DNA of 64,000 nt from the NCBI GenBank assembly GCA_020635285.1, contig JACKAB010000005.1, forward strand, positions 310,001-374,000, in the 5' to 3' direction. This DNA is from Ignavibacteriales bacterium (GTDB lineage: Bacteria; Bacteroidota; Ignavibacteria; Ignavibacteriales; Melioribacteraceae). Of the stretch, positions 1 through 12,937 are shown one piece after another. How positions within the stretch are numbered: position 1 is the first letter of the stretch; each line of letters opens with the position of its first letter. The translations under genes and the position numbers were made by a program. The notes beneath the pieces are model-generated. The model had not been told where the DNA came from. It saw only the letters and a program-made list of their open reading frames with translations, and ran no database searches.

Positions 1-614
1 TTAGAAGCGATCCAACAAAAATAAAATATTGATTTGCTTTTAGATAGTATTTGTCTAAAATTAAAATATCCTCAATTTCAGTTTTTTGTTTTAATTTTGT
101 GATCCCGTTATATATTGTAAAAATAGATCTATCTTCTAAGTTTTTTATTTCATTTGTTGTTTGGTTAGAAACTGATATAATTGAATTGGCATTCTGCAAT
201 GATGAATAAATCATTTTCTGTTTTATTTTATTAAATAATATTGAATATTTTGAACTTTTAATTTCAACAATATCATGAACTGTCACAATAGTATTAATTT
301 TTTATTTACAAACCAACTGCATGGCTCATGAAGTATATCAATTTTATGTTTTTTGATTAAACTCGGAATTCTATATTTTGAAAATAGTAAATACTGTAAT
401 CTTAGCATTGCCTTTGAAACATCAAATAAATTAACTACTATCTCGTGAAATCTTACGTTTGTGATTTCAAAAAATGTCTATTTTCTTTTTGTTGTTATAA
501 TAAAAAATTCATGTGTGCTTTCAATAGTTTGCAACGACCTTAATAGACCAATCAGATATTCAGTAACACCAACTTTATTTTTGTGCTAAGCACTGTTGAA
601 ATTAAAATTCTCAT
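1..614 (-). CDS. Glycosyltransferase family 4-like protein, frameshifted and cut by the window edge
   Basis: Read on the minus strand from the ATG at 614, the translation begins MRILISTVLSTK. In shifted frames it continues into a segment typical of GT-B glycosyltransferases: TVHDI, then a stretch ending in SVSNQT, then IYNGI, and finally YFIFVGSLL near the window edge. These match the N-terminal domain, the xxNGI linker and the start of the nucleotide-sugar-binding domain of family 1/4 glycosyltransferases. At least two frameshifts are needed, near 300 and near 560, so no long open frame is visible. The C-terminal half lies outside the window. Such enzymes build exopolysaccharide or LPS; the acceptor cannot be told. 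Family fairly sure, gene integrity not. Confidence 0.6.
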
Positions 615-711
615 GAATGTATTATTCTATTTGCAATTCTAATAAGTTTATATTTTTTGCACTTTCGGTTTAATTTTGTAAAACATATTATTTTGGGTAA
701 AACAACACTAT

Positions 712-3700
712 ATGAAAAAAAATAACAATTTTATTATTGATAGTTTGTAGTAGTTTATTCGCACAAATGAATTTTAAGTCAGTTAAAGAAACCGACAAAA
801 TATTTATTTATGAAATAGAAAATAACATACAATATTCAATCGTAAAAAGAAAATAATCACCAAGTTCTTAAATTCCAAAACTTTGCTGATGAAAGTAAAT
901 CAAGTGAAGCTGTATTCCCAAAGCAAGATTTATTTATTGCCATTCCTCCCAATTCAACTGTAAATATTAATTATGAAATTTTAAATCAAAATTTTCATAA
1001 TGCTATCCCAGAATTTAATCCAATATTGGAATTAAATGACAAGAATGAAATAATATATAAAACAATAAAATTGCCAATAGAAAGTAAATATAACTTTTAG
1101 AGACTAAAGGATATTTGTGGCTGGGAAATAATTATTGTGTCCATCTTCAAGTTAGCCCATTCAAATTTGAAAGCAGTCTGGGAAAAATTGAAGAAATAGT
1201 TAAATATAAAATAACGCTGAACTTTGATTCAAAGCGATTATTAAAATCAAAAGAGCTTTATTCTAATAAAATTAATAGTTTAATTCTTAACAAAGATATT
1301 GCAGGTAAAATTCAGGCCGAACAAAATATTCAGTTGGAAAATACGGATTCTTGGATTGATTACACAAAAAATTATTTAAAACTAGGGGTTGCTGATGATG
1401 GAATTTATAGATTGAATAAAAATGTTCTTACTGGGAATGGGTTAAATGTTGAATCTATAAATCCCAAAACATTTAAAATTTTTATGAAAGGGAAGAAATT
1501 CCAATTTATGTTGAGGGAGAAAATGATTTGAGCTTGGATGATAACGATTTTATTGAGTTTGCTGGGATTAGAAATATGGGCGGTAAGCATAGAGAAGTTA
1601 GTAATTATGGTGAACCTTATAATGAGTTTCTTGGACAATACACAGATACAACAGTTTACTGGTTAAGTTGGGATGGTGAAGAAGGGCAAAGAGTCGAAAC
1701 TTCTAATGGAGAATTAAGTGCTGTTGATACTTTATTTTACTATTCACAAATTGATCATTATGAAACAAATACTTGGTTTGATTTTTTCAAGTGCTAACCA
1801 AGTTAGAAGAGAAAATCCATTCTGGACTGAAAATAAAACTTGGCACGAAGGCAATATAAATTTGGGAATTAGAAATAAAAGTTTTACTGTTTCTGATGTT
1901 TATCCAAATAAACCTTTCACTGCATACGTAAAAATGCAAGATTTTGCATCAAATATTTCTTCAAATTCACATCGAATAACTTTGGCTTTTAAACTCAAAT
2001 GAAAATGGGAGCGATTCTACATATATAAATAAATATGAACAAGTAGTTTTAAAACTAAATTGAATTCAAATTTTTTAAATCCGGGAACCAATACTTTAAA
2101 GATTAATTCACTTCCAACTGAAGCTACTATTAACACTTGCATATTTGATTGGACCGAAATTGAATATCCGAGGTACCTCATACCAATTGATAACACACTA
2201 AATTTTTCCTTTCCTTTTGTTGAAAACACTTTTGAGAGAATTATTAAAATTCAAAATGTATCAGTAGATAATTATGCAATTTGGCAATATGGCAATAGCT
2301 ATAAAAAGTATATTACGAATAAAAATAATAGTGAGATAATTATTGGTGATACAATTTCAAGCAAAGACAAATTTGCTTATTCAGACGAATCAAAAATTTT
2401 AACACCCAAAATTTATTATTATAAAAACAATTTCAAAATCTAAGATCTGCCAAAAACAAAGCTGATTATATTGCTATTACGCATAAAAAAATTCAAATCA
2501 AAAGTAAATGAATACTCTGATTTTATTTCTACAAGTTATGAAGTTCTATCCAAAGTAGTTGATATAGACGATATTTATGATGAGTATGCTTATGGATTTT
2601 TAATCCCGAAGCAATAAAAAGATTTTCTAAAATCAACCCATAATTATTGGCAAAATCCAAAACCAAAATACACTGTATTAATTGGTGGTGCAACTTATGA
2701 TTACTACGGAAATAAATTTAAAACTTTAGCTTCAGTAAAGGAACGTGTTCTGAATTATGTCCCATCATTTGGAGCTCCAGTTAGTGATAATTGGTTTGTA
2801 ACTTGGGATACAACTGGAGCATACATTCCGCAAATTAATATTGGACGCATACCTGTAACAAGCAATGATGAACTTGAATGGTATTTTGAAAAGCATAGAA
2901 TATTTGTAGAACAAGGCTTCGATGATTGGAATAAAAGATATTTATTTTTCTCAAGTGGCGATGCAAAAAATGTTTCAGAAATTAATCAATTAAGAGAGTC
3001 AAATCAATTTGTGATTGATAATTATGTAAACACAAAACCGATTGGGGGTAGTGCAGTACACTTTTATAAAACTTCAGAGCCCAAAACCAATTTTGGTCCA
3101 TATGCACCGGATTTTTTTCAAAATGCAATAAATAATGGAGCACAATTTATTTCATATTTGGGTCATAGTGGAACACAAATTTGGGATAACACAATCACAA
3201 CACCATTACAGTTAAAAACAACAGAAATAGATATCCAATTGTTTCTGATTTTGGCTGTTCAACCGGAAAGTTTGCGGAACCTGACATTACATCATTTTCA
3301 GAATTATTTACTGTTAGTGAAGAAGGTCAAGCTCTAGCTTATATTGGTAATGCATCACTCGGATTTTTTTTATCAACAGCTATTTTAATACCCAAATTAT
3401 TTTATAAAAGATTCTTGCAGATAGTATTTACAATGTTAGTGAAGCTCTTAAAGCTGCAAAACTTGAAATGTTACAAAATTTTGGATCTTCTGAGTTTATG
3501 AATTATTTGCTTTGACAAATACTTTAATTGGAGATCCAATAATTTCATTAGCAATACCTGATAAACCAAACTTTGTAATTGAAGAAAGAGGATTGGAATT
3601 AAACTCAAATGCACTTAACGATTTGGATGAAATTGCTGAGATTAAAATCAAATATTATAATTATGGAATTGTTTATAATGATTCCATACAAATACTCATT

Positions 3701-6006
3701 GAGCATGAATTTAATAACATAACAAGTATAACTAGCATTAAAATGTTAATTCCTAATTTCGAAGATTCTCTTAAAATTGAGGTCCCGATTAAGAGCCAAG
3801 CTGGTAACCATTCGGTTAAAATTAAATTAGATGCACAAAATAAGTTCAATGAAATATCAGAGAATGATAATACTTTAAATTTTACATTTAATGTTGGTAG
3901 TTCATTGATTCGTCCAATTTTAGATTATCAATTTGTTAATGGTATTAAAGACAAACTAACATTACTAAATCCAACTTCCAGGCCCAATGAAGAAATTATC
4001 ATTATTGATATTTCTAATAGCCCTCATATTTTCGACACTAAAAAGTAAAAAAAAATAAATTTCGACTCGCTTTATTCAAAGTATATATTTACAAATTTAG
4101 AACAAAATAATAGATATTTTGGAAGAACAAAAAATAAAAGGTGGAGATAATTATTCAACTATTTTTTCTTTTTTAACTTCTAAACAGAGGTTTTACTTAA
4201 GTGATAGTACGAGTTTTTCGAGTACAACTTCAAATAATTTACAATTACAAAAAATAGTTATTTCCTTGATACAAACAAGATAACTTTTGAATTATTTTCA
4301 GCGGGATTTGATGATGGGCAAGCAGCAATAATATCAAGAAACGGAATAAATTTTGTCCCAACTCCACTTGTTGGCCATCATATTGTTTCTATTTAACGCT
4401 TCACCTCCTCATGAATTTGTGGAATATAAATATTTCAATACTTTAGAAGGTGGCGAGAATATTACTAACTATATTCATTTTTTAGATACTTTGACGACCA
4501 AATATTTAGTGGCAATTGCAATTTCTGATGAAGGCTCACCAAGGAGTGAAGAATTAAAAATCAGATTAAATCTTTGGGAAGTCAATACATCGATCAAGTT
4601 GGATGGAGAAGTTCATGGGCTTTAATTGGGAAAAAAGGGGCTGTGCCAGGTAGTATGCGAAGCTATTTCAAAATCTGGTGATGGGCCAGTCACAGTTGAT
4701 TCTACAATTTCTTTTATTGCTAAAGAAGGTAGTTTTATTTCTCAAAGAATCGGACCGACTTGTAGTTGGAAAAATTTAGTAGTTACAGATTCCCTACCAA
4801 ACAATTCATCAATAAGTTATAAACCAATTTTAATTTCTCAAATGGATAATTCTGAAGATACTCTTGCAGCATTAAATATGGTTAATGGAGAAGTATCATT
4901 AAAAAATATTGATGCTAAAAAATATCCGTACATTAAAATTTTAGCAGAATTTAAGGCTGGTGATAATAACACTTCGCCTAGTCTAAAATCTTTGGGAGTT
5001 GATTATGATGGCGTTCCTGAACTCGCAACCAACTACCAAGTTGTTTCAGTTGAAAAAGATACGGTCCAGCAAGGTGAGGATGCAAAGCTTTCATTCTATG
5101 TTTATAATGTTGGTGAATCAGCTGCGGATAGTTTTAAGGTTACTGTTGATGTTGTAAAACCGGATAATTCCAAAGAACGCATATTTGAGCAAATGGTTGA
5201 TTCTATTGGCTCTGAGGCTAGGAAAAAGTTTAATATTTCATATAACACTTTCGGTTTTAATGGACAAAGAACTTTTGCAATTTCTATTGATTCGGATAAT
5301 AAAATTTTAGAATTATACGAAGATAATAATTTTTACAATATTCCGTTTTACGTATTGGGTGATACTTCCAATCCATCGCTGGCTGTAACTTTTGATGGCA
5401 ATGAACTTTTTGATGGCGAATATGTTTCTAAAAATCCTAAAATTAAAATTGAGCTTAACGATCCTTCTCTTGTTCCAATAACAGATACTTCTTCGGTATC
5501 GTTATATCAATAATAAATATGTGAATTATTTTGGAAATGAAAAAAATATAACTGTCAACTTTTCACAAAGTAATCCGAAAGTAACTGTAGATTATAATCC
5601 TACTTTGGAAGATGGTGAATATACTCTGAGAATATTTGGCAAGGATGAATCCGGAAATCTTAGTGATTCACTCGGCATCACAAAAACCTTCAGTGTAATG
5701 AGTGAAGCCAAACTGCTTGATGTTTATAATTATCCTAATCCATTTAGTGCGGATACTTATTTTACATTTAAGTTGACTCAAATTCCGGATGAAATTAAAA
5801 TTAGAATTTTTACAATTGCCGGCAGATTAATTAAAGAAATTGAGCTTTCAAATAATCAGCTCCATTATGATTTAAATAAAATATACTGGGATGGTAGGGA
5901 TGAGGATGGCGATTTGTTAGGTAACGGAGTTTATCTTTACAAAGTTATTATGGATGCAGAAGGTAAGAAACAAGACATTACACAAAAATTGGCTGTGGTT
6001 AGATAA
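712..6006 (+). CDS. Very large secreted C25 (gingipain/PorU-like) peptidase with ILEI-like, CARDB-like and type IX sorting domains; many frameshifts
   Basis: Pieces in successive frames assemble into one protein of about 1,760 residues. It starts at ATG 712 with a signal peptide (MKKITILLL...SSLFAQ) once one A is removed from the run at 715-722. The peptidase C25 core lies at about 2.6-3.4 kb: INIGRIPV, then GHSG (catalytic His codon about 3174), then DFGCSTG (catalytic Cys codon 3256-3258). An ILEI/PANDER-like domain follows near 4.35-4.7 kb (ISDEGS, then WALIGKKGA). CARDB-like adhesive repeats come next (5.0-5.35 kb). The end is a FlgD-type Ig/type IX sorting domain (YNYPNPFS, NGVYLYKV). 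PorU is the C25 sortase of the type IX system, but this protein is much longer, so it may be a secreted C25 peptidase rather than PorU itself. More than ten indels interrupt it; given the pattern elsewhere these are probably sequence errors. Confidence 0.7.
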
Positions 6007-7356
6007 TTGAAAAATACATATAAAAGTATTGCTATACTTATAGTTTTATTGACTTCAGTAACAAAAGCACAAATGTTTATACCAAATCCGCACGAAGGAT
6101 TAATAGGCGGAGGTGCCGGTTTAACTTGGATTGACAATGAACCATATTATTCAGTTCATCTTTTCCCTGAGTTCTCATTTGCAAAATTTGGAGTTGGGTT
6201 AAATTTAAATTTAGAGTTTGATCAAGAAGGTAAACTAAGAAACGAAAACTTCAATGAAACTTCTGATTATTTAAGTCTAATTCGTTATTTAAGATATGGA
6301 AGAAAGAATGATCCGTTTTATACCAGATTAGGTGCTCTGGATTATGCCACTCTTGGTCATGGTAGCATAATGTATCTCTATAACAATAGTCCAAGTTACG
6401 ATACAAGAAAAATTGGTTTAGAGCTAGATCTTGATTTAGATTATTTCGGCATCGAATCTGTATATGGAACTTTTGCTGAATCTGGAGTTTTTGGTTTGCG
6501 AACTTTTACAAGACCATTGCTGGCAACTGATTTAGCTCCAATTCCAATTATTGGCGGTTTTGAAATTGGTGCAACTTACACAACGGACTTCAATCCAAAT
6601 GCCGGTGTTACAAATGTAGAATATAATCCAATATCTGAAGAGTATGTTGTAACAAAAGATTTAGGTGCAACCGAAATTATTGGATTTGATTTTGGCCTGC
6701 CAATTTTAAGAACTAAAATTTTAGATTCAGATATATATTTTGATTATGCACAAATATTAAATTTTGGGAATGGAAGAAGTGCTGGAATATTATTGGATTT
6801 TCATGGACTTGGACTTGTTGATGTAAGGGCAAAAGTTGAGCGCAGATTTAACGGAGTAAATTATTTACCGGCATATTTTAATTCTTTTTATGAAATAGAA
6901 AGATACCAGGTTATTCCTGAATCTGACGCAGTAACGAGTAAAATTCAAATATTGCAAAATGGAATCAATGTTAGGCAATGGTTATTATGGTGAATTATTG
7001 GTTTCATTTATTAATTCTTTTTATGTTTTTGGCAGTTATCAAAGATTAGATGATGATCCTAAAAGTGGAATTCTAAATTTACGAGCTGATATTTCACCCG
7101 AAGGTGGTTCTTATGTTGCAAGAGCCGGCTATGACAAAATTAATATTCAAGACGAAAAGATTTATTTACTCTTGATAATCGTTCTTATCTATTTACTGAA
7201 GTTGGATACAAACCGAGTCCATATATACTTGTATCAATGGTTTATAATTGGACTTTCAAACCAATTAGAGATATAAACGATAACATAATTGAATATAAAC
7301 CTCAGAAAAGAATAGAACCGCGCATTTCCTTTTTTATATATCCTTTCGATCTATAA
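6007..7356 (+). CDS. Secreted/outer-membrane beta-rich protein of unknown function, frameshifted near its C terminus
   Basis: The TTG start at 6007 directly follows the stop of the C25 gene, so the two are almost certainly co-transcribed. The protein begins with a signal peptide (MKNTYKSIAILIVLL...TKAQ). It then shows alternating hydrophobic/polar strands rich in Gly, Tyr, Phe and Asn, as in outer-membrane beta-barrels, with no enzymatic motif. Frameshifts near 6950 and 7155 split it; joining frames extends it to a natural C terminus ending FFIYPFDL at 7356, about 450 residues. In Bacteroidota porU is next to the barrel gene porV, but I see no PorV signature, so that match is only positional. 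Function unknown; surface location is inferred. Confidence 0.55.
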
Positions 7357-7525
7357 AATAATAATACTTTATTTTCTGATCTCCTTATTACAAAAAGACT
7401 TTCAAAGCCTAAGTTCCTTGCCTTTTCTTTTAATTACCTAATTTTTTTCTTTTATTCTAACAATTCTTACTTCATTGAAATTTGACACTACTATAGCTAT
7501 ATTTCTTAGCTAAATTTTAAGGAAA

Positions 7526-9319
7526 ATGGAAAATATACGTAATTTTTGTATTGTTGCTCATATTGATCATGGGAAATCAACAATAGCAGATATGCTTCTT
7601 GAAGTTACTGGAACAGTATCAAAAAGAGAGGCTAAAGCTCAATTGTTAGATGATATGGATTTGGAGCGTGAGAGAGGAATTACCATAAAATCTCATGCAA
7701 TAAAAATGCAATACAAGCATACAGATAATAAAACCTATAATCTAAATTTAATAGATACACCCGGACACGTTGATTTTTCTTATGAAGTTTCCCGTTCACT
7801 TGCCGCTTGCGAAGGCGCCTTACTGGTTGTAGATGCAGCGCAAGGTGTAGAAGCTCAAACTATAAGCAACGTTTATTTAGCCATTGATGCTGGTTTAGAG
7901 ATAATTCCAGTGATAAATAAAATTGATTTGCCAAGCGCAAGAGTTGATGTAATTAAAAATCAAATAGTTGATTTAATTGGTTGTGATGAAGCTGATATAA
8001 TTTTAGCAAGTGCAAAAGAAAGAATTGGATTTGATGAAATTCTTGATGCAATTATAAAAAGAATTCCTCATCCCAAAGGTGATCCTGATAAACCGCTTCA
8101 AGCATTAAATTTTGATTCAGTTTTTGATTCTTATCGCGGAGCAATTGCTTATGTAAGAATTATTAATGGAACTCTGAAAACAAAAGATCAAATTAAATTT
8201 TTTGCCAGCAGAACAATTGGCCAAGCTGAAGAAATTGGTGTGCTTGGATTAAAGAAAAGTAAAAGAGATGAGCTTACAACCGGTGATGTGGGTTATGTAA
8301 TTGCCGGACTTAAAGATGTTAAAGAAACAAAAGTTGGCGATACAATCACTCATGCAAAAAATGGAGCTGAAAAACCTTTAGCCGGTTATAAAGTAATAAA
8401 ACCAATGGTTTTACTCAGGATTGTATCCATCTGATTCTGATGACTACGAAGATCTAAGAGATGCAATTGAAAAACTTCAGATGAATGATGCTTCTCTAGT
8501 TTTTACCCCAGAAACTTCTGCAGCTTTGGGATTTGGGTTCAGGTGTGGTTTTTAGGTATGCTTCATATGGAAATTATTCAAGAACGATTAGAGCGTGAGT
8601 ATAACCAATCCATTGTAACAACATTGCCTAACGTTGAATATTATGCATTCAAAAAAATGGTGAAAGAGTTATTGTTGATAATCCGGCTGATCTTCCTCCG
8701 GTTGGAGATTTAGACAGAGTTGAGGAACCATATATTAAAGCTCAGATAGTTGTTCCAAGTGAATATATGGGCAACATCATGAAGCTTGCTGTTGAGAAGC
8801 GCGGGATTTATAAAAAACACAAATTATATAGATCCAACACGCGCTGATGTTGAATATGAATTTCCACTTTCTGAAATCATTTTTGATTTTTATGATAAGC
8901 TAAAATCAACCACACGCGGTTACGCTTCTTTTGATTATGAATATATAGGTTATAGAGAATCAAGTTTAGTTAAGTTAGATATAATGCTTAATGGCGATAC
9001 TGTTGATGCGTTATCAATTGTAGTTCACAAGGATAAAGCATTTGATTGGGGGAGAAAAGTATGTACAAAATTGAAAGATTTAATTCCGCGCCAAATGTTT
9101 GAAATAGCAGTGCAAGCTTCAATAGGGAATAAAATTATTTCCAGAACCACAATTAAGGCTTTGCGTAAAAACGTTCTTGCAAAGTGTTATGGTGGTGATA
9201 TTACACGTAAAAGAAAATTGTTAGAGAAGCAAAAAGAAGGTAAAAAAAGAATGAAGCAAGTTGGTAATGTTGAAATTCCACAGGAAGCTTTTCTCGCTGT
9301 TCTCCAATTAGACGAATAG
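7526..9319 (+). CDS. lepA: Elongation factor 4 (LepA), ribosome back-translocase GTPase, frameshifted
   Basis: The N-terminal G domain shows the P-loop AHIDHGKS, the switch motif RERGITIK, DTPGHVDFSYEVSRSLAACE and the NKID specificity motif. These are LepA- rather than TypA-specific. The C-terminal part has the LepA hallmarks RGYASFDYE, GYRESSLVKLDI, IPRQMFE and KCYGGDITRKRKLLEKQK. Together they span 598 codons, the usual length. The middle (8420-8790) is broken by several single-base shifts. Reading across frames recovers the domain II/III sequence (CGFLGMLHMEIIQERLER), so these are probably read errors. A ribosome binding site AAGGA precedes ATG 7526. LepA binds stalled or mistranslocated ribosomes. 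The signal peptidase gene lies 62 bp downstream, the common lepA-lepB pairing. Confidence 0.93.
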
Positions 9320-9381
9320 GATTGAAACAATTCTTCAAAAAATTGTTATAATAAAATTAACATTTTAATTATGGAAAATTA

Positions 9382-10281
9382 ATGAGTTCTGAAAAAAACG
9401 AAAAACAGATTGGTAGATCACCTTTACAAAAATTTTTAGATTTCTGGAAAAATTTATTTTATGCTGCAATCGCAGCTTTGCTAATCAAAACATTTTTAAT
9501 TGAAACATCACGCGTCCCGACTGGTTCAATGGAACAAACAATTATGGTTGGCGATTTTTTATTCGTTAATAAATTTATTTACGGCGCATCAACTCCAAGA
9601 AACATTCCTTTTACAAATATTGTATTACCGTATTATCAGCTTCCTGCAATTTCTGAACCTAAAAAAGGTGATATTTTCGTTTTTGAATATCCAGGAAATA
9701 GAGATGAAATAGCACCAGTTGATGTTGTAAGTTATGTAAAACGCTGCGTTGCAGAACCGGGAGATACCCTTGAAATTAAAAATAAGGTTGTGTATGTTAA
9801 TGGAAAGGAATTGCATCGGCCGGCACATATTCAATATTTAATGCCGCAAATATTGCCTAAAAGTTACACTCGTCCGGATATTTTTCCAAAGGGAAGTGGC
9901 TGGAATAAAGATCAATACGGACCGCTTGTTATGCCGAAAAAAGGGGATATAGTAAAACTTACAACAGAAAATATTGAAATCTACAGAACATTAATAAATA
10001 GAAATTATAAGAAAGAAGTTGTAAAAGTCAGTAACGGTAAAATTTATATTGATGGAAATGAAACCGATGAATATGAAATTCCTCAAGATTATTATTTTGG
10101 AATGGGTGATAACAGAGATGATAGTTCCGATAGCCGTTATTGGGGATTTGTGCCGCGGGAAAAAGTTGTTGGAGAAGCTTTAATGATTTACTGGTCATGG
10201 AATCCGGAAATTCCATTTAGCAACTTTTTCAAATTGCTAGGCTCAACTAGATTTAACAGAATTGCAAAAATTGTACATTAA
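9382..10281 (+). CDS. lepB: Signal peptidase I
   Basis: A 299-residue membrane serine protease that removes signal peptides from Sec-exported proteins. An N-terminal transmembrane segment (about residues 24-41) precedes the catalytic Ser49 in VPTGSMEQTI. The general-base Lys120 is in YVKRCVAEPGD, and box E is GDNRDDSSDSRYWGFV. The roughly 100 extra residues between the Lys and box E form the extended periplasmic domain seen in Bacteroidota/Chlorobi enzymes. The frame is intact. It lies 62 bp after lepA and 12 bp before the secreted protease gene, suggesting one transcription unit concerned with translation and export. Confidence 0.95.
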   Translation: MSSEKNEKQIGRSPLQKFLDFWKNLFYAAIAALLIKTFLIETSRVPTGSMEQTIMVGDFLFVNKFIYGASTPRNIPFTNIVLPYYQLPAISEPKKGDIFVFEYPGNRDEIAPVDVVSYVKRCVAEPGDTLEIKNKVVYVNGKELHRPAHIQYLMPQILPKSYTRPDIFPKGSGWNKDQYGPLVMPKKGDIVKLTTENIEIYRTLINRNYKKEVVKVSNGKIYIDGNETDEYEIPQDYYFGMGDNRDDSSDSRYWGFVPREKVVGEALMIYWSWNPEIPFSNFFKLLGSTRFNRIAKIVH

Positions 10282-10293
10282 GAAAGAGAATCA

Positions 10294-12280
10294 ATGAGAT
10301 CTCTAATAATTATATTATTTTTTTACCTTATTTCTTCATCAGCATTCGCTCAAGAAAAATATCTTATTTACTTTAAGGATAAAGGTGATTTTGGCAAAGA
10401 AACTTTGTCTAAAACTACGGTAAAAGTAAATCTTGCCAAACTAATACTTTCAGAGAAAAGCATAGAACGCAGAAGAAAAAGTATGGGTAATGATTTTATA
10501 ACTTTTCAAGATTTACCAATCTCAGAAAATTATGTTGATCAATTAAGAGCAAATAACGTTCAAATAGTTCATAAGTTAAAATGGTTTAATGCAGTTAGCG
10601 CAATTATCAATTCATCTGATTTATCTACTGTTAAAAACCTTAAATTTGTTGATAAGATTGAGAAGGTTAAGAAATTAAAATCAATTACTCCAATTACCGA
10701 TGCCGAACAGTCAAGCAATCTCAATAAAATAAACGCAACCGATGTTTATGATTATGGTCAATCTCTTACACAATATCAATTATCAGATATTCCTCAAGTT
10801 CATGATTTAGGATTTACGGGTGAAGGTATTACAATTGGTATTTTAGATAGTGGTTTTGAATGGAAAAAATTGACATCATTAAAAGATAGAAATGTTATTG
10901 CTGAACATGATTTTATTTATAATGATAACGTAACAGCAAATGATTCAAAAGATACAACAGAGAATAATTTTACGCAACATAATCATGGAACGGCTGTTTT
11001 TTCAATTTTAGCTGGGTTTGATGAAGGAAATATTGTTGGGCCGGCATTTAACTCAAATTTTATTTTAGCTAAGACAGAATACATTCCGAGTGAAACCCAC
11101 GCTGAAGAAGATAACTATGCCGCAGCTTTAGAGTGGATGGACTCTATTGGAGTTGACATTACCACATCTTCGCTGGGCTACAGTGAATTTGATGCTACAG
11201 ATTTTTCTTATACTTACGCAGATATGAATGGTTCAACTACAATAGTTACAAAAGCCGCGGAGTTTGCGTTTGAGAGGGGAATAGTAGTTATTACATCAGC
11301 TGGAAACGAAGGCAATAATTCTTGGTACTATATTACAGCGCCCGGCGATGGATTTAACACTTTAACAATTGGTGCAGTAACGAGTACAAATTTATTAGCT
11401 TCATTTAGTTCTCACGGTCCAACTTTTGATGGAAGAATCAAGCCGGAAGTTGTTGCTATGGGCTCTAATGTGATGCATGCTACTACTGGTAAAAGTCCAT
11501 ATTCGTTTGGAAGCGGAACATCCTATTCCGCCCCAATTGTTGCCGGAATTACTGGATTACTAATGTCTGCTCATCCGCATTTAACAAATAAGCAAGTCAG
11601 ATCAATTATTATGAATAGCGGTGATAATCTTGCAAATCCTAATAATGATGTTGGTTATGGGTTAGTATCAGCCTTAAAAGCTATAGAATATCCGAATTTA
11701 GAAACAGTAGCTGGAATCACCTACGTAAGAAAAATATTTTCAAACTCAGCAAATATTAATGAAAATACAATTGAAATTGTAACTGAAAGTGGGACAAAAC
11801 TTCCCATGACCAAAATAGATAATTTATATTTCAGAGTAGAATTGCCAGTTGGAGTTAATGAACAAAATAACAGAATCTATTTTACATATAAAGATTTGCA
11901 AAATAATGAGGTTCGCGAACCAAGTAGAGAATTTTATAACTTATATATAGATCAATCACTTGTAAGTGTGAATGAAGAAAATACTGAGAACGAGATTCCA
12001 ACTAGTTTTACTCTGAGTCAAAACTATCCAAATCCGTTTAATCCAGTTACAACTATCCAATTTGCAATTCCACAATTAACAAACAATAATTCTGCATCTG
12101 TCCAATTAAAAGTTTATGATATTCTTGGAAGTGAGATTACTACTTTAGTAAATGAAACTAAATCTGCGGGCAATTATTCAGTTGAGTTTAATGCAAACAA
12201 TCTTCCATCGGAATTTATTTTTATCAATTAAGAGTTGGTGATTTTTCTCAAACAAAAAAAAGATGACAGTCTTAAAATAA
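10294..12280 (+). CDS. Secreted subtilisin-like serine protease (S8) with type IX secretion sorting domain
   Basis: Signal peptide (MRSLIIILFFYLISSSAFAQ) is followed by an inhibitor-like prodomain and the S8 catalytic domain. The catalytic residues are Asp185 (GILDSGF), His231 (HNHGTA), the oxyanion Asn338 (SAGNEG) and Ser410 (GTSYSAP). A C-terminal domain of about 90 residues begins LSQNYPNPFNPVTTIQFAIP, the classic type A sorting signal. The frame as written stops at 12231 (LPSEFIFIN). Restoring a G near 12210 and removing an A from the A-run near 12254-12261 gives IYFYQLRVGDF...MTVLK ending at 12280, the normal end of such domains. Predicted to be exported by Sec then type IX to the cell surface. 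Substrate unknown. Confidence 0.88.
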
Positions 12281-12284
12281 ATCA

Positions 12285-12930
12285 ATGTCTAATATTTTAT
12301 TTAATGAGCAGTTTGATTATTTACAAAGTAATCTAATAAATAATAATCCTCTATTTACAGAAATGGAGGAATTTGCCAATCATAATAACATTCCAATATT
12401 AGAGCAAATTTCTGCCAATTTTCTTGAACAATTAGTAAGAATTTATAAACCCAAAAGCTTTTTAGAAATTGGTACAGCTATAGGCTATTCTACAATAAGA
12501 GTATCGAAAATATCAAATAATCAAACAATAATTGATACAATTGAGTTGAGTAAAGATAGTATCAAATTAGCTAAAAAGTTTTTTGATAAATCCGGAGAAC
12601 AAAAAATAAAATCAATTTAATAGAGGGTAATGCCTTAAATATTATTCCAACTTTACAAAATAAATACGATTTTATATTTCTGGATTCGGACAAAAAAGAT
12701 TATGAAGAGTTACTTTATATTTCATTTGAAAAGCTAGAGAAGGGTGGAATAATTTTAGTTGATAATTTACTTTGGAAAGGATTTACAGCAGCAAAAAATG
12801 TCCGGAAAATTATAAAACAAGCACAGAAATTATTAGAAAATTCAATAAATTATTTTTGAATTTTCCGGGATTAATATCTTCCATTTTACCAATCGGCGAT
12901 GGCTTAGGTCTTGGAATTAAAAACCATTAA
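12285..12930 (+). CDS. Class I SAM-dependent O-methyltransferase (YrrM/TrmR-like), frameshifted
   Basis: Starts 5 bp after the restored end of the protease gene. The N-terminal part carries the SAM motif FLEIGTAIGYSTI. After a frameshift near 12610, the sequence continues with EGNALNIIP, FIFLDSDKKDY and GGIILVDNLLWKG, the motifs of O-methyltransferase family 3. Another shift near 12845 leads to a C terminus GDGLGLGIKNH. The length, about 215 residues, matches TrmR/YrrM, which methylates 5-hydroxyuridine in tRNA wobble positions. Catechol-O-methyltransferase-like enzymes share the fold, so the substrate is inferred. It ends 7 bp from the convergent Rrf2 gene. Confidence 0.75.
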
Positions 12931-12937
12931 ATGTGAA

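Noticed and set aside
6007..7356. Calling the protein after the C25 gene PorV
   Set aside because: Only the position fits; the FadL-type PorV sequence marks are not visible.
7482..7510. TTGACA upstream of lepA as a promoter
   Set aside because: No matching -10 element at the right distance (17 bp downstream reads CTTAGC). A chance match is likely in this AT-rich gap.
7526..9319. TypA/BipA instead of LepA
   Set aside because: The C-terminal KCYGGDITRKRKLLEKQK block and IPRQMFE are LepA-specific.
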